Assembly (NCBI GenBank): GCA_964542455.1
Contig: CAZIUC010000012.1
Location: 36,210-100,209 of the forward strand
DNA: 64,000 nt
Origin: PFJX01 sp964542455
Lineage (GTDB): Bacteria > Pseudomonadota > Gammaproteobacteria > Burkholderiales > Thiobacillaceae
Reading direction: 5' to 3'
The position numbers and the translations under genes are program-made. Below are positions 49,094 through 58,093 of this stretch, piece after piece. How positions within the stretch are numbered: position 1 is the stretch's first letter; the number at the start of each line of letters is the position of its first letter. The notes beneath the pieces were generated by a model that saw only the letters and a program-made list of their open reading frames with translations, searched no databases and was not told the DNA's origin.

Positions 49094-49663
49094 TTAGCTC
49101 GTGCCGTCCTTACGGCCGGGAAGGGTGATGGTCAAGACACCGTTCTCGTAGCTTTCCTTCAATTCCGAAGCCTTGACCGGGCCTGGGAGCGTCAGTGTTT
49201 CGGCAAAGGCGCGACTGCTCCGGCTTTGCGCCTCCTGTTCTCCCGCCTTGACCGTGTTGGTGGTTTCGGCGGTGATGGTGAGCACCTGCCCATCGAGGCG
49301 GACGTGGATGTCTTCCGCCTTGAAACCAGGCAGAGGTAGCTGGAGGCGATAACCTTCCTGGGTGGGTTGCAGGGTCGAAACCGGCGTGGGCAGGTCCAAA
49401 GTCGGCAGCGGAACGAACATGACCGGCAAGGTGTTCATCGCATTGAATTGCCGGTCCATCAGCGCCTGCATGCGCGCGAAATCGGCCCAGGGATTACCCC
49501 ATGGGTTGTAGTAGAAAGGCCGCGCCGGAACGGGCATGGCCGCAGACGCCTGGGGCATCGCCTGAGCGTTGCCACTTGGGGGGCATTCACCCGCGTGGAC
49601 GGCGCCCGTCGCCAGGGCAAGCACCCATGTGAGCAGTGAAGGTTTTGAAATTCCGGTATTCAT
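49094..49663 (-). CDS. Exported Hsp20/alpha-crystallin-type small heat-shock protein
   Basis: 189 residues: a signal peptide (LLTWVLALATGAVHAGE, cleavage about residue 25), a Pro/Met-rich arm, then the alpha-crystallin domain (about 95-185): GYRLQLPLPGFKAEDIHVRL, FAETLTLPGPVKASELKESY, ENGVLTITLP. Hsp20 proteins are normally cytoplasmic; the N-terminal signal suggests a periplasmic holdase. The C-terminal I-x-I/V motif that locks oligomers is not evident (ends LPGRKDGTS). Confidence 0.88.
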   Translation of the reverse strand: MNTGISKPSLLTWVLALATGAVHAGECPPSGNAQAMPQASAAMPVPARPFYYNPWGNPWADFARMQALMDRQFNAMNTLPVMFVPLPTLDLPTPVSTLQPTQEGYRLQLPLPGFKAEDIHVRLDGQVLTITAETTNTVKAGEQEAQSRSSRAFAETLTLPGPVKASELKESYENGVLTITLPGRKDGTS

Positions 49664-49787
49664 GGAGACCTCCTGAAAAAAGCCCGGCGCGAAAAAGGTG
49701 CGCCGTGCGCAATTGAAAACGGGCCGTTGAGAAAGTTCCGGGAGGCCGGGTTCAACCGAAATTGTCCATTAGCCACAAAGTAGGCCT

Positions 49788-49857
49788 GTAGCGCAGGCGT
49801 CCCGCCTGCTTCGTAGGCGTGATCGGAAGGACGAAGCAGGCGGGACGCCTGCGCTAC
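49788..49857. repeat. Long perfect REP-like inverted repeat (GCAGGC subtype)
   Basis: GTAGCGCAGGCGTCCCGCCT plus TGCTTCGT is mirrored perfectly, about 27 bp per arm with a 16-bp loop. It is in the 330-bp gap between the Hsp20 gene and batD, in which I see nothing else coding. Confidence 0.88.
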
Positions 49858-49996
49858 AGGTGGGCCTCCGGCTATTGGCCAATCTGGGATCAAGTCTCAC
49901 CTGACAAGTCCCAGGGCATTGATTCGACCCGGATTGCCCGTTCGCCGAGGTAGGCATGTAGCGCCGACGCGCCTCCGACTACGCCAACCCCACCAC

Positions 49997-51733
49997 TCAG
50001 GGATACAGGCCGGCCAGTTCAGACGATTTCCCAGCCGCTTTTCCCGCCGCGTCGGGCAAGGCCGTGAGGGCTTCCAACAGCGCATTTCCCCGCCATTCGC
50101 CGCCGGCGTAACAGGCGCGATCGAGTTCCCGCAGCAAGGCGGGCAGTTTGGGGTCGGGCAGACGCCGGGCCAGGGCGTTGAGGCCGCCGGGCGGGTCATC
50201 CGGCCAGGTGGCGCGCGCCCAGGCCAGCAGTTGCCGACGCGCATCCGACGCGGCGTTGTCACGGCAGGCGTGGCGGAACGCCTTGCGTGCCTCGCCGGCG
50301 CGGATCGAATCCGGGCTGCTGGAGGTGACCGCCGCGGGCGCGGTAGCGGAACGCGACCGGCGCGCGCGCCACCAGGCCAGCAACGTCGCCAGCCAGAGCA
50401 GGCCCAGGATCAGGCTGAGCCAGGGCCAGGGAAGCGCCGTGCCGCCGTGCGTGGCCATCGGGCCAGGCACGGCGGTGGCAGGAGCGGCGGGCGCGGCTTC
50501 CGGCGGCGGCGTCTCGGTGCTGGCCCCCACGCCCGGCAACACCTCCAGCGCGCGCGCCGGCAACACGATTTCACGCGGGCTGTTCCGGGTGGTATCCCAC
50601 CAAACCAGGCGCATGGCCGGCAGGGTGTAGCGGCCGGGGCGACTGGCGATCACGGCGATGTCCTGCTCGCGGCTGCCATTGATGTTGCCGTCGCGCACCT
50701 CGGTCGCCAGTCGGGGCTGGTCCGGGTAGGCCTTCAACCCTTCCGGCAGCGGCATCCGGGCGGCGAGATCGGGCAACTGCGCCGCGCTCAGGCCCAGAGC
50801 GGACAGACGCAGGTGGCGGGTAATCGGCTCACCAGCGTGGACCGCGCCGTCATCCGGGCGCCAACTTTCCTCCAGGTCGACCCGTTGCGCGGGTAGCCAG
50901 TCCTCCCCGGCCACGCCGGCCGGGCGGGGACGCACGTCGAGGACGATAGGGGCGCCCTGCAAGCGCAGCGGGCGGGTGGCATTCATCATGCCGGCGAAAG
51001 GATTGCCGCCGAAGAAATTGCCGAAAGGGTCGGTGGCGTGGGCATCCGCCACCTGGGCTTGCAGCAGCGGCCCGGCGAGGCTGATGCGGCCGCTGCGCTG
51101 CGGAAACAACAGGTAGTCGCGCTCGATGACCCGATAGTCGCGGCCGCCGCGTGTTTCGTTGCCCTGGCGATCCTTGCCGATCTGCTGGACCAGAACATCG
51201 TTGCTCGCGGGAAGGTCGAGGCTGGCCTGGTACAGGGGCTGGTCGGTATAGAGGCGCAACTTCAGGGCGGTGGCGGCCTGAACGTAGGGCTGCTTCCGCG
51301 CCAGGCTGCTGGTGAGGAAGACATGGGAGGATGGCGTGGCGCCGGGGCTGGCTTTGTCGGCGGCGCCGGCGGCATTCGCGGCGACGCTCAGAACCAGGGC
51401 GGGGGTGCGTTCGCCGCCCCAGTTCAACGGCGGCAGCGCGATCCGCCCGTCATGTTTCGGTGAGAGGGTCAGGCGCAACTGGACCTGCGCGGTCATTTGG
51501 CCGTTGACGATCTGGACACTGGTGCCACTGGCTTTCCCGAGGATGGCGAAATCCCGTTGCAGGGGAGCCAGATCCGGCTGGCTGTCGCCGCGACCGTCGC
51601 GTTGCAGGGTAAGTTCGACCGATTCCCCTGGCTCCACCCGGTCGCGGTCCAGCCAGGCCTGAAGCGCCGCCGCCGCCGGCAGGCTGGGGAGAACGAGCAA
51701 CGCCAGGAGGGCGAGTCGCCGGAATAGCCGCAT
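49997..51733 (-). CDS. batD: BatD-like aerotolerance protein
   Basis: 578 residues: signal peptide (1-22; RRLALLALLVLPSLPAAAA), repeated beta-rich periplasmic domains (DRDRVEPGESVELTLQRDGR, LYTDQPLYQASLDLPA, RPLRLQGAPIVLDVRPRPAG), a transmembrane helix (about 435-455; WPWLSLILGLLWLATLLAWW) and a cytoplasmic tail. It is the last gene of the moxR-bat operon. ATG 51733 is preferred because the upstream in-frame extension reads through a REP element. Confidence 0.88.
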   Translation of the reverse strand: MRLFRRLALLALLVLPSLPAAAALQAWLDRDRVEPGESVELTLQRDGRGDSQPDLAPLQRDFAILGKASGTSVQIVNGQMTAQVQLRLTLSPKHDGRIALPPLNWGGERTPALVLSVAANAAGAADKASPGATPSSHVFLTSSLARKQPYVQAATALKLRLYTDQPLYQASLDLPASNDVLVQQIGKDRQGNETRGGRDYRVIERDYLLFPQRSGRISLAGPLLQAQVADAHATDPFGNFFGGNPFAGMMNATRPLRLQGAPIVLDVRPRPAGVAGEDWLPAQRVDLEESWRPDDGAVHAGEPITRHLRLSALGLSAAQLPDLAARMPLPEGLKAYPDQPRLATEVRDGNINGSREQDIAVIASRPGRYTLPAMRLVWWDTTRNSPREIVLPARALEVLPGVGASTETPPPEAAPAAPATAVPGPMATHGGTALPWPWLSLILGLLWLATLLAWWRARRSRSATAPAAVTSSSPDSIRAGEARKAFRHACRDNAASDARRQLLAWARATWPDDPPGGLNALARRLPDPKLPALLRELDRACYAGGEWRGNALLEALTALPDAAGKAAGKSSELAGLYP

Positions 51734-51749
51734 GGTCGAAAATGGCGCG

Positions 51750-51810
51750 CCGGAATCCCGCCGGCTGTTCCGGGTTTGCGGAGACGAGCAGGCCAGGATG
51801 CCTGCGCTAC
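51750..51810. repeat. Diverged REP-like repeat between batC and batD
   Basis: GCGCCGGAATCCCGCCGGC with a distal AGGATGCCTGCGCTAC; a mixed or decayed copy of the GTAGCGCC family whose two arms come from different subtypes. Confidence 0.6.
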
Positions 51811-51828
51811 AGGGGGGGGCATCCCGAT

Positions 51829-52761
51829 TCATCGCTGATTACCTTGCTGTCGCATCAGATGTTCAATCATGAATTTGCGCCGCAGCAGACCGCCGGGATC
51901 GTCCGGTATCTGCCGCAGCCATTGTTCTCGGGCGAGTTGCTGTTCGCCGCGCGGTGTCTCGCCTTGGCCAGAGGTGGCATTTTTTCCCGCCGCATTTCTG
52001 TCCGCCTCCCGGCCCAGACTCGCCTCGGCATCGCGGCGCGCCTGCTCGGCCTCGTTCCCGGCGGGCTGGTTTTGCCCATTCCGGCCGCCACCTTGATCGG
52101 CCGCATTCGGCATATTCGCCGCCTGCTCATGTCCGGCCTGTTCCCCTCCCCGGCCCTGATCCCCAGACTTGCCGGCGCGCCGCTCCCGCCCCGGCTTGCC
52201 GGTCTGGTCGGACGAGGATTGGCCCGGCGCGTCCTGGTTCTGGTTGCCGGATTGGCCTCCGGATTGGCCACTTGGCTGGCCGCTGGATTCCGCATCCTTG
52301 CCCCCCTGCTTGTTGGATTGCCCCTGGCCGCTGTTTTGCTTTGGCGGCGGCGGTTGCTGTTGCAGCGCCTTCGCCACCAGTTCGCGGTTGTGGCGCGCGT
52401 CGTGGTTGTTCGGGTCGCGCGCCAGGGCGCTGTCATAAGCCTTCAACGCCGCCGCCAGATCGCCGGCGTGGGCCAGGGCGTTGCCCCGGTTGTAATGGGC
52501 GTCGCCGTCGTCGAAGGCGGCAAAATCATGCGCCGCCGCCGCGTAATCACCCGCCTTGAGTTCCGCGTAGGCGCGCCGGCGCGGGTCGGCATAGGCGCGC
52601 GCGGCGGCGGCCGCGTCGCCCTGGCGCAGGAGTTGTTCGCCGCGCTGATCGGCGTTGCGCCAGAGGCTGGACCAGAAGCCCTCCGCCCGCGCGCCGCCGG
52701 TGGCGAGCAACAATAAAACCAGCAGGCAGGCACGCATCGATCGCCACGACATCACAGCCAC
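51829..52761 (-). CDS. batC: BatC-like TPR protein
   Basis: 310 residues: signal peptide (about 1-26), two TPR-like repeats (QGDAAAAARAYADPRRRAYA, HYNRGNALAHAGDLAAALKA, about 45-125), then a long Gly/Gln/Asn/Ser-rich disordered region (about 140-245) and a conserved C-terminal helix (REQWLRQIPDDPGGLLRRKF). The C-terminus with DPGGLLRRKF is the Bat/Aer operon signature. It overlaps batB by 10 bp. Confidence 0.88.
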   Translation of the reverse strand: MAVMSWRSMRACLLVLLLLATGGARAEGFWSSLWRNADQRGEQLLRQGDAAAAARAYADPRRRAYAELKAGDYAAAAHDFAAFDDGDAHYNRGNALAHAGDLAAALKAYDSALARDPNNHDARHNRELVAKALQQQPPPPKQNSGQGQSNKQGGKDAESSGQPSGQSGGQSGNQNQDAPGQSSSDQTGKPGRERRAGKSGDQGRGGEQAGHEQAANMPNAADQGGGRNGQNQPAGNEAEQARRDAEASLGREADRNAAGKNATSGQGETPRGEQQLAREQWLRQIPDDPGGLLRRKFMIEHLMRQQGNQR

Positions 52762-53750
52762 CCCCGCCGGCCGAGAAACGCCACCAGCAACAACAGCCCC
52801 GGCAAAAGCCAGACCCCGGCATCGCGCCAGTGCGCCACCTCGATACCCGCCATCGCCGTGGCGCCGCTGGCACGGCCGGAACTGGCCCGCAACTCGGTTA
52901 TCAGGGTGGGCAGGCTGGCGAGATCGACATAGCGGCCACCACCGTTGGCGGCCAGTTGCCGCAGGCGATCCACATCCAAACGGGCCAGGCGTGGCTGGCC
53001 TTTGCCGTCCAGGGTAAAGCCGCCGCGCGGATCGGCCAGCGGAGCGCCGGTCGCGCTGCCTATGCCTACCACGTATAGCGTCGCGCCCTGGTTGCGCAGG
53101 CGTTGGGCGGCGGCGAAGGCGGCGGCGGGGTCGGCGAAGCCGTCACTCAGCAAGATGACCAAACCATCGCGGCGACCGGCCGGTTCGAGCAGTTTCGCGG
53201 CCCGCTCCAGCGCCGGGGCAAGGTTGTCGCCGGGACTGGGCATGATCTCCGGAGCCAGGGGGGGCAGCATGGCGCGCACCGTGGCGACATCTTCGGTTAG
53301 CGGCGTGACGGTGAACGCCTCTTCGGCGAACGCCACCAGGCCGACGCGGGCGTCGCGCGCGGCGGCGAGCAGGTCGTCGATGGCATAGCGGGCGCGGGTG
53401 GCGCGGTTCGGCGCCAGATCCGCCGCCGCCATCGATGGCGACAGGTCGAGCAGCAGCACCCAGGCGCCGGGCGCGCGCCAGGCCGCCGTGGCATCGCGCT
53501 CCCAGGCCGGTCCGGCCAGAGCCAGCAGCGCCAGGCTCCAGGCCAGCGCCAGCCAGGGCCAGGGCGTAGCCGTCTTTTTCCCGGCAGCGGCGGCCAGACG
53601 CAGGCCCGGCAACAACTCCGGGTCGATCAAGCGCGCCCAGTCGCCGTCGCGACCGCGCCGCCGCGCCAGCCACCAAGCCAGCGCCCATAGCACGGGCAAG
53701 GCCAGCAGCCAGAGGGGGCGGAGAAAATGCAGGTTCTGAATCAATTCCAT
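52752..53750 (-). CDS. batB: BatB: VWA-domain membrane protein
   Basis: 332 residues: N-terminal helices (about 10-30, 65-85), a von Willebrand A domain (about 95-280) with MIDAS LLDLSPSM (D-x-S-x-S) and ILLSDGFADP, and a C-terminal transmembrane helix (about 308-326). It overlaps batA by 10 bp and batC by 10 bp. With BatA it likely forms a MoxR-dependent membrane complex. Confidence 0.9.
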   Translation of the reverse strand: MELIQNLHFLRPLWLLALPVLWALAWWLARRRGRDGDWARLIDPELLPGLRLAAAAGKKTATPWPWLALAWSLALLALAGPAWERDATAAWRAPGAWVLLLDLSPSMAAADLAPNRATRARYAIDDLLAAARDARVGLVAFAEEAFTVTPLTEDVATVRAMLPPLAPEIMPSPGDNLAPALERAAKLLEPAGRRDGLVILLSDGFADPAAAFAAAQRLRNQGATLYVVGIGSATGAPLADPRGGFTLDGKGQPRLARLDVDRLRQLAANGGGRYVDLASLPTLITELRASSGRASGATAMAGIEVAHWRDAGVWLLPGLLLLVAFLGRRGWL

Positions 53751-54709
53751 CCCGCCCCCCGCCACGCCACCGCCGGCAGGCTGAACAGCAGTGCCAGGCC
53801 CAGCGGCCAGTAGAACCATTCGTCGCTCGGGCGATACCACTGCTCTCGTCCGGCGCTGGGTTCCATCTTGTCGATGCGCGCGTACACCTGTTGCAGGGCG
53901 TCGGCGTCGGTGGCGCGGAAGTATTCTCCTCCAGTGGCCTGGGCGATGCCTTTCAGGGTGTCCTCGTCGAGATCGCCGCCGCCACCGCCGAAACCGAAGA
54001 AACCGGCCTCGCCGCTGGAACCGACACCGATGGTGTAGATGCGCAGGCCGGCGGCGGCGGCGAGTTTTGCCGCCTGTTCCGGGGGCATCGCGCCGGCGGT
54101 GTTGCTGCCGTCGGTGAGCAGGATCAGCACGGTCTCGCCGCCGGATTTGTCCCCCTCCTCATGCAGGCGCTTGATCGCCAGGCCGATGGCGTCACCGATG
54201 GCGGTCTGGGTGCCGGCGACGCCGACCACCGCCTGATTCAGGAATTCCCCCACTGTGGCGAGATCGGCGGAAAGCGGCGCCTGGAGATAGGGTTGGGTGC
54301 CGAACAGGATCAGGCCGACGCGGTCGCCGCGGCGGCGCTGGATGAAATCCCCCGCCACCTTCTGCACCACCTGCAAGCGGTTGTAGCCGCCGGCCATGTC
54401 CTCGATAGCCATGGAGCCGGAGACATCCACCGCCAGCAACAGGCGCCGCCCGGTGCTGGGCACTGCTTCCGGATCGCCCAGCCACTGCGGCCGCGCGGCG
54501 GCGGCCAGCAGCGACAGCCAGACCAGCGCGAAAAGAACTTTGCGCGCGCGCGGCAAAGCCCGGATGGCAGGGGCCGCGTCGCCGGCCAGGCTCGCCGCGA
54601 ACGGCAGGAAGAGCGCCTCGCCTTGCGGCCGCGCGGCCGGCAGCAGGCGCGCGAACAGCCAGGGCAAGGGCAGGCACAACAGCATCCAGGGCCAGGCGAA
54701 GTCGATCAT
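53741..54709 (-). CDS. batA: BatA: VWA-domain membrane protein
   Basis: 322 residues: N-terminal helix pair (about 5-25, 57-75), a VWA domain with MIDAS AVDVSGSMAIEDM (D-x-S-x-S, about 94), GDRVGLILFG, LILLTDGSNTAG, and a C-terminal helix (about 298-318). ATG 54709 sits just downstream of a REP repeat that separates it from the DUF4381 gene. Confidence 0.92.
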   Translation of the reverse strand: MIDFAWPWMLLCLPLPWLFARLLPAARPQGEALFLPFAASLAGDAAPAIRALPRARKVLFALVWLSLLAAAARPQWLGDPEAVPSTGRRLLLAVDVSGSMAIEDMAGGYNRLQVVQKVAGDFIQRRRGDRVGLILFGTQPYLQAPLSADLATVGEFLNQAVVGVAGTQTAIGDAIGLAIKRLHEEGDKSGGETVLILLTDGSNTAGAMPPEQAAKLAAAAGLRIYTIGVGSSGEAGFFGFGGGGGDLDEDTLKGIAQATGGEYFRATDADALQQVYARIDKMEPSAGREQWYRPSDEWFYWPLGLALLFSLPAVAWRGAGWN

Positions 54710-54740
54710 TGCGACTTCCCCAGTTGCCCGTACCCGACCC

Positions 54741-54800
54741 GTAGCGCTGCCGGCTCCTTGTGTTCGCAAAGCAAAGAGCCGGCAAGGATGCCGGCGCTAC
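54741..54800. repeat. REP-like inverted repeat between DUF4381 gene and batA
   Basis: GTAGCGCTGCCGGCTCCTTG and AAGGATGCCGGCGCTAC arms; a member of the GTAGCGCC family inside the operon. Confidence 0.8.
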
Positions 54801-54812
54801 ATGAACCCCAAC

Positions 54813-55265
54813 TCATGTGCGCCCCTTGATGAAGCCGCGCGCGCCGGCCAGCCATCGCCCACGCTCGCCGGACACCGCGCCGGCATAGGCGGCGCGCAAA
54901 AGGTTTTCCCCGTGCCGGCCGGCCCAGTCGGCGCCGCCATGCGCCACCACGAAGTCGATCCAGGCCCGGCCCGTGAGCCGCGCCACCGTTTCACGGCCGA
55001 AGCGGGCCACGGCATAGCGACGCAGCAGGTCCTGCAACTGGCGCGCAAGGTGTGTATCGTCGTAGCCCGCCTTTTCCAGGCGGGCGAGTTGCCGCAAGGC
55101 GGCGCGGCGCAAACGGCGCGGCGGCCGGTTGAACCAGTACAGCAGCGCGACGAGCGCCAGCAGCACCAACAGGGCCAGCCCCCACCAGCCCGGTGCCGGC
55201 GGCCACCAGCCGGGTGGCGGCGGGGCGTGCGCGGGCGCCAGTTGCGCGAGCCAGTCGGCTTTCAT
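54813..55265 (-). CDS. DUF4381 membrane protein of the bat operon
   Basis: 150 residues: Pro/Trp-rich N-terminus (PPPPGWWPPAPGWWGLALLV), one transmembrane helix (about 28-45), then NRPPRRLRRAALRQLARLEK and LQDLLRRYAVARFGRETVAR, the DUF4381 signature. It overlaps the DUF58 gene by 4 bp. Function unknown, but consistently present between DUF58 and batA. Confidence 0.88.
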   Translation of the reverse strand: MKADWLAQLAPAHAPPPPGWWPPAPGWWGLALLVLLALVALLYWFNRPPRRLRRAALRQLARLEKAGYDDTHLARQLQDLLRRYAVARFGRETVARLTGRAWIDFVVAHGGADWAGRHGENLLRAAYAGAVSGERGRWLAGARGFIKGRT

Positions 55266-56155
55266 GCGGATTCCCGCAGCAACGGCGGCAGGCTGTCGCC
55301 CACCGCGTCGGCGGTGGCCAAGCGGATGAGCGGCAGGTTGAGACGGCCGGCGAGGTCGCCGAGGCGCTGTTCGCGCGTCGTCCAGGCTTGTTGCCAAGCT
55401 CTTCGGCTACGCTCGCCATCCAGCCACCAGAGCCTTCCCGGCAAGCCGACGCGATAGCTGCCTGCGGGCAGACCCGCGTTTTCCAGTGGATCGGTGACCC
55501 ATAACAAGCGGCAGTCGTTGTGCAGGCTGGCGCCGGCCAGGGCACTTTCCGCCGTGCTGTCGAGCCCGCTGAAATCGCTCAGCACCAGCACCAGACTGCC
55601 GGGCTGAAGCAGGGGGCGCAGGCTGGTCAGGGCGGCGCCGAGTCCGCCGGAATTGGGAATGCCCGGCGCGCGCGGTTGTGCTTCGACCAGGGCTTGCAGC
55701 ACCGGCAAAACGCCGGCTTCGCGTCCGCGCGGCGGAAAAATCCGGGGCTCGCCATCGCCCGTCGCGATCAGCGCGCCCAAACGGTCGCCACCCAGGGCCG
55801 CGACCCAGCCGAGCAAGGCTGCCGCCCGCACCATGAGAGCGGACTTGAGCTGGCGCCGGCTGCCGAAATAGAGGCCGGGATGCAGGTCGACAACCAGCCA
55901 GACCGGGCGTTCGCGTTCCTCGCGAAACAACTTGGTATGCGGCCGGCCGCGCCGCGCGGTGACGCGCCAATCGATGTTGCGGACATCGTCGCCGGGGGCG
56001 TAGAGGCGCACCTCCTCGAACTCCAGGCCGCGCCCGCGCGCGGCACTGCGGTGCGCCCCTTGCAGATTCGCCAGCACCGGCCGCCGCGCGCGCAGGTTGA
56101 GGCCGTGCGCGGCACCGCGCAGGGCGACCAGTTCGGCGAGATCGGGAAGGATCAT
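55262..56155 (-). CDS. DUF58 protein of the bat operon
   Basis: 297 residues with the DUF58 core GRGLEFEEVRLYAPGDDVRN, IDWRVTARRGRPHTKLFREE and LVVDLHPGLYFGSRR (VWA-like fold, about 40-115). It contains no transmembrane helix. ATG 56155 lies at the end of a MITE copy that separates it from moxR. Confidence 0.92.
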   Translation of the reverse strand: MILPDLAELVALRGAAHGLNLRARRPVLANLQGAHRSAARGRGLEFEEVRLYAPGDDVRNIDWRVTARRGRPHTKLFREERERPVWLVVDLHPGLYFGSRRQLKSALMVRAAALLGWVAALGGDRLGALIATGDGEPRIFPPRGREAGVLPVLQALVEAQPRAPGIPNSGGLGAALTSLRPLLQPGSLVLVLSDFSGLDSTAESALAGASLHNDCRLLWVTDPLENAGLPAGSYRVGLPGRLWWLDGERSRRAWQQAWTTREQRLGDLAGRLNLPLIRLATADAVGDSLPPLLRESA

Positions 56156-56177
56156 GACCGACCGTGGAGCAAGCAAC

Positions 56178-56276
56178 TCCCCCCTTTTCCAAAGGGGGGC
56201 TGGGGGGGATTTTTCCAAGGGTGGTGTGCGCGCAAGCGTCCGCAAATCCCCCCTGCCCCCCTTTGAAAAAGGGGGG
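56178..56276. repeat. CCCCCTTT/AAAGGGGG MITE-like element between moxR and DUF58 gene
   Basis: CCCCCCTTTTCCAAAGGGGG and CCCCCTTTGAAAAAGGGGGG ends with GGGGGATTT/AAATCCCCCC inside. It resides within the operon, so it is transcribed. Confidence 0.82.
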
Positions 56277-56306
56277 TGAGCCGTGCCCAACCCGCGAATG
56301 TGACAG

Positions 56307-57299
56307 TCACGGCGCCGGCACCTGGCGCAGCAGTTCGTCGACGCACTGCCGGGAAGTGACGCCGCGCGCCTGGGCGGTGTAATCGAGCAGCAGGCGATGG
56401 CGCAGGGCATCCGGGGCGATGGCCTGGACATCCTCGGGGCTGACGTAATCGCGCCCGTCCAGCCAGGCCAGGGCGCGGGCGCCGCGTTCCATGGCGATGG
56501 CGGCGCGCGGGCTGGCGCCCCAGCGCAACCACTCGGCCAGCTTGGCGCTGTATTTGCCGGGATCGCGGGTGGCTTCCACCAGGGCGGCGATGTATTCGGC
56601 CAGGGAATCGGCCAGGGTCAGTTCGAGCACCTCGCGGCGCGCGGCGAACACCGCTTCCTGGGACAGCGGCATGGCCGGCGGCGGCAGTTCGCGCGCTTCC
56701 AGGGCCTCGCGCCGGGCCAGGTCCATGATGCGGCGGGTGGTGGCGCGATCCGGGTAATCCACCAGGGTGTGCAGCATGAAACGGTCGAGCTGCGCTTCCG
56801 GCAGCGGGTAGGTGCCTTCATGTTCGATCGGGTTCTGCGTCGCCATCACCAGGAACAGGCGCGGCAGCGGATAGGTGGCGGCGCCGACGCTGATCTGGCG
56901 TTCCCCCATCGCTTCCAGCAGCGCCGACTGCACCTTGGCCGGAGCGCGGTTGATCTCGTCGGCGAGGATCAGGTTGTGGAACAGGGGGCCGCGCTGGAAA
57001 TGAAAGCCGCCCTCCTCCGGCCGGTAGATGTCGGAGCCGGTCAGGTCGGCCGGCAACATGTCCGGGGTGAACTGCACGCGCTGAAAATCACCTTCCAGGC
57101 CATGCGCGAGCGCCTTGACCGCGCGCGTCTTGGCCAGCCCGGGCGGCCCCTCGACCAGCAGATGGCCATCCGCCAGCAAGGCCACCAGCAGCCGTTCCAC
57201 CAGGGTTTCCTGGCCGAGAATCTGCTCGTTGAGATAGTCGCGCAGGCCGGCAAAAGCGGCCTGCGCCGTGTTGGGGGAGGAAGTAGCGGGGGTATCCAT
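56307..57299 (-). CDS. MoxR-family AAA+ ATPase
   Basis: 330 residues: Walker A VEGPPGLAKTRAVKAL (about 49-64), Walker B LILADEINRAPAKVQSALLE (about 111-130), sensor 1 LVMATQNPIEHEGTYPLPEA, R-finger region and a lid domain with GASPRAAIAMERGARALAW. It acts as chaperone-like ATPase for VWA proteins encoded in the same operon. It is the first gene of the bat operon. Confidence 0.95.
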   Translation of the reverse strand: MDTPATSSPNTAQAAFAGLRDYLNEQILGQETLVERLLVALLADGHLLVEGPPGLAKTRAVKALAHGLEGDFQRVQFTPDMLPADLTGSDIYRPEEGGFHFQRGPLFHNLILADEINRAPAKVQSALLEAMGERQISVGAATYPLPRLFLVMATQNPIEHEGTYPLPEAQLDRFMLHTLVDYPDRATTRRIMDLARREALEARELPPPAMPLSQEAVFAARREVLELTLADSLAEYIAALVEATRDPGKYSAKLAEWLRWGASPRAAIAMERGARALAWLDGRDYVSPEDVQAIAPDALRHRLLLDYTAQARGVTSRQCVDELLRQVPAP

Positions 57300-57497
57300 G
57301 AGTGGCTGTGTTATCCAGTGTGCGCGGCAGGTTGATAGTGAAACGCGATGCCGAGGATAGTTCCCGGACGACCGCCGCCGCGATCGAGATATTAGCGATG
57401 GCCGCCCCTTGCGGCGCCATCATTTGAACCGTGCTTATCCGGTTGTCGCAGACACCCATCACGCGTAGTGACGTAGGCGCTGGATAAATACAACGCC

Positions 57498-57596
57498 GTC
57501 ATTCCGGCGAAAGAACGTCACCCCGGAAGGCGTTAATCCGGGGCCGGAATCCAGTGAAATCAATAATCTGGACCCCGGCTTTCGCCGGGGTGACGA
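57498..57596. repeat. CGTCATTCCGG...CCGGGGTGACG dispersed repeat
   Basis: CGTCATTCCGGCGAAAG at one end is mirrored by CTTTCGCCGGGGTGACG at the other, with CCGGAATCCAGT and CTGGACCCCGG inside. This is a repeat type common in many bacterial genomes. It fills much of the 388-bp gap between moxR and the PepSY gene; the rest (57300-57497) holds no recognisable gene. Confidence 0.75.
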
Positions 57597-57611
57597 AATA
57601 ATCAGCGACCC

Positions 57612-57628
57612 GCTAACCCCTCCCTAAT
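57612..57628 (+). promoter_or_regulatory. Candidate PmrA/QseB-type direct-repeat operator
   Basis: GCTAAC-CCCTC-CCTAAT: two CTAA-core hexamers repeated with an 11-bp period, as in PmrA/QseB boxes (CTTAAT-N5-CTTAAT). It lies 60 bp before the PepSY gene start, and the OmpR-type regulator of this subfamily is encoded downstream, so autoregulation is plausible. Confidence 0.45.
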
Positions 57629-57687
57629 TTTCACTCGCTACCTTCACCACCACGCGAATATCCGCGTGACTCGAAGGAGTGATCAGC

Positions 57688-58020
57688 ATGAAACGCAAAG
57701 TCTATCTGGCAACGCTTGCCATCCTTTCCGCGGCCGCCATCGGCAGCGCCTATGCGAGCAAAGCCACGGAGAACGACGCCCTGGCCATCGCCGGCGCGAA
57801 GATCGACCTGTCGCAAGCCGTGACCGCCGCCGAGCGGTATGTCGGTGGTAAGGCCGCGCGCGCCGAGTACGAGCGCCACAAAGGGCAGTGGGTGTTCGAA
57901 ATCGAAGTGGTCAAGGACAAACAGGTCATGGATGTGAAGGTCGACCCGATCAGCGGCAAGGTTCTCGCCGCCGTCGTGGACAAATCCGATCGCGATCATG
58001 ACCATGACCGCGAGGATTGA
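57688..58020 (+). CDS. PepSY-domain periplasmic protein
   Basis: 110 residues: signal peptide (KVYLATLAILSAAAIGSAYA, cleavage about 22), then one PepSY domain (about 35-100; AKIDLSQAVTAAERYVGGKA, WVFEIEVVKDKQVMDVKVDP, SGKVLAAV) and an Asp/His-rich tail (DRDHDHDRED) that could bind metal. GAAGGAG lies 8 nt before ATG 57688. It is upstream of a membrane protein and a two-component system, a common arrangement. Confidence 0.88.
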   Translation: MKRKVYLATLAILSAAAIGSAYASKATENDALAIAGAKIDLSQAVTAAERYVGGKAARAEYERHKGQWVFEIEVVKDKQVMDVKVDPISGKVLAAVVDKSDRDHDHDRED

Positions 58021-58093
58021 TCGTCTCGGCCATGTCGCGCCGGGGTGGCGCCGCCGCCCCGGCCCGGCGGATAACTTACTGGAGAGGTTCCCG

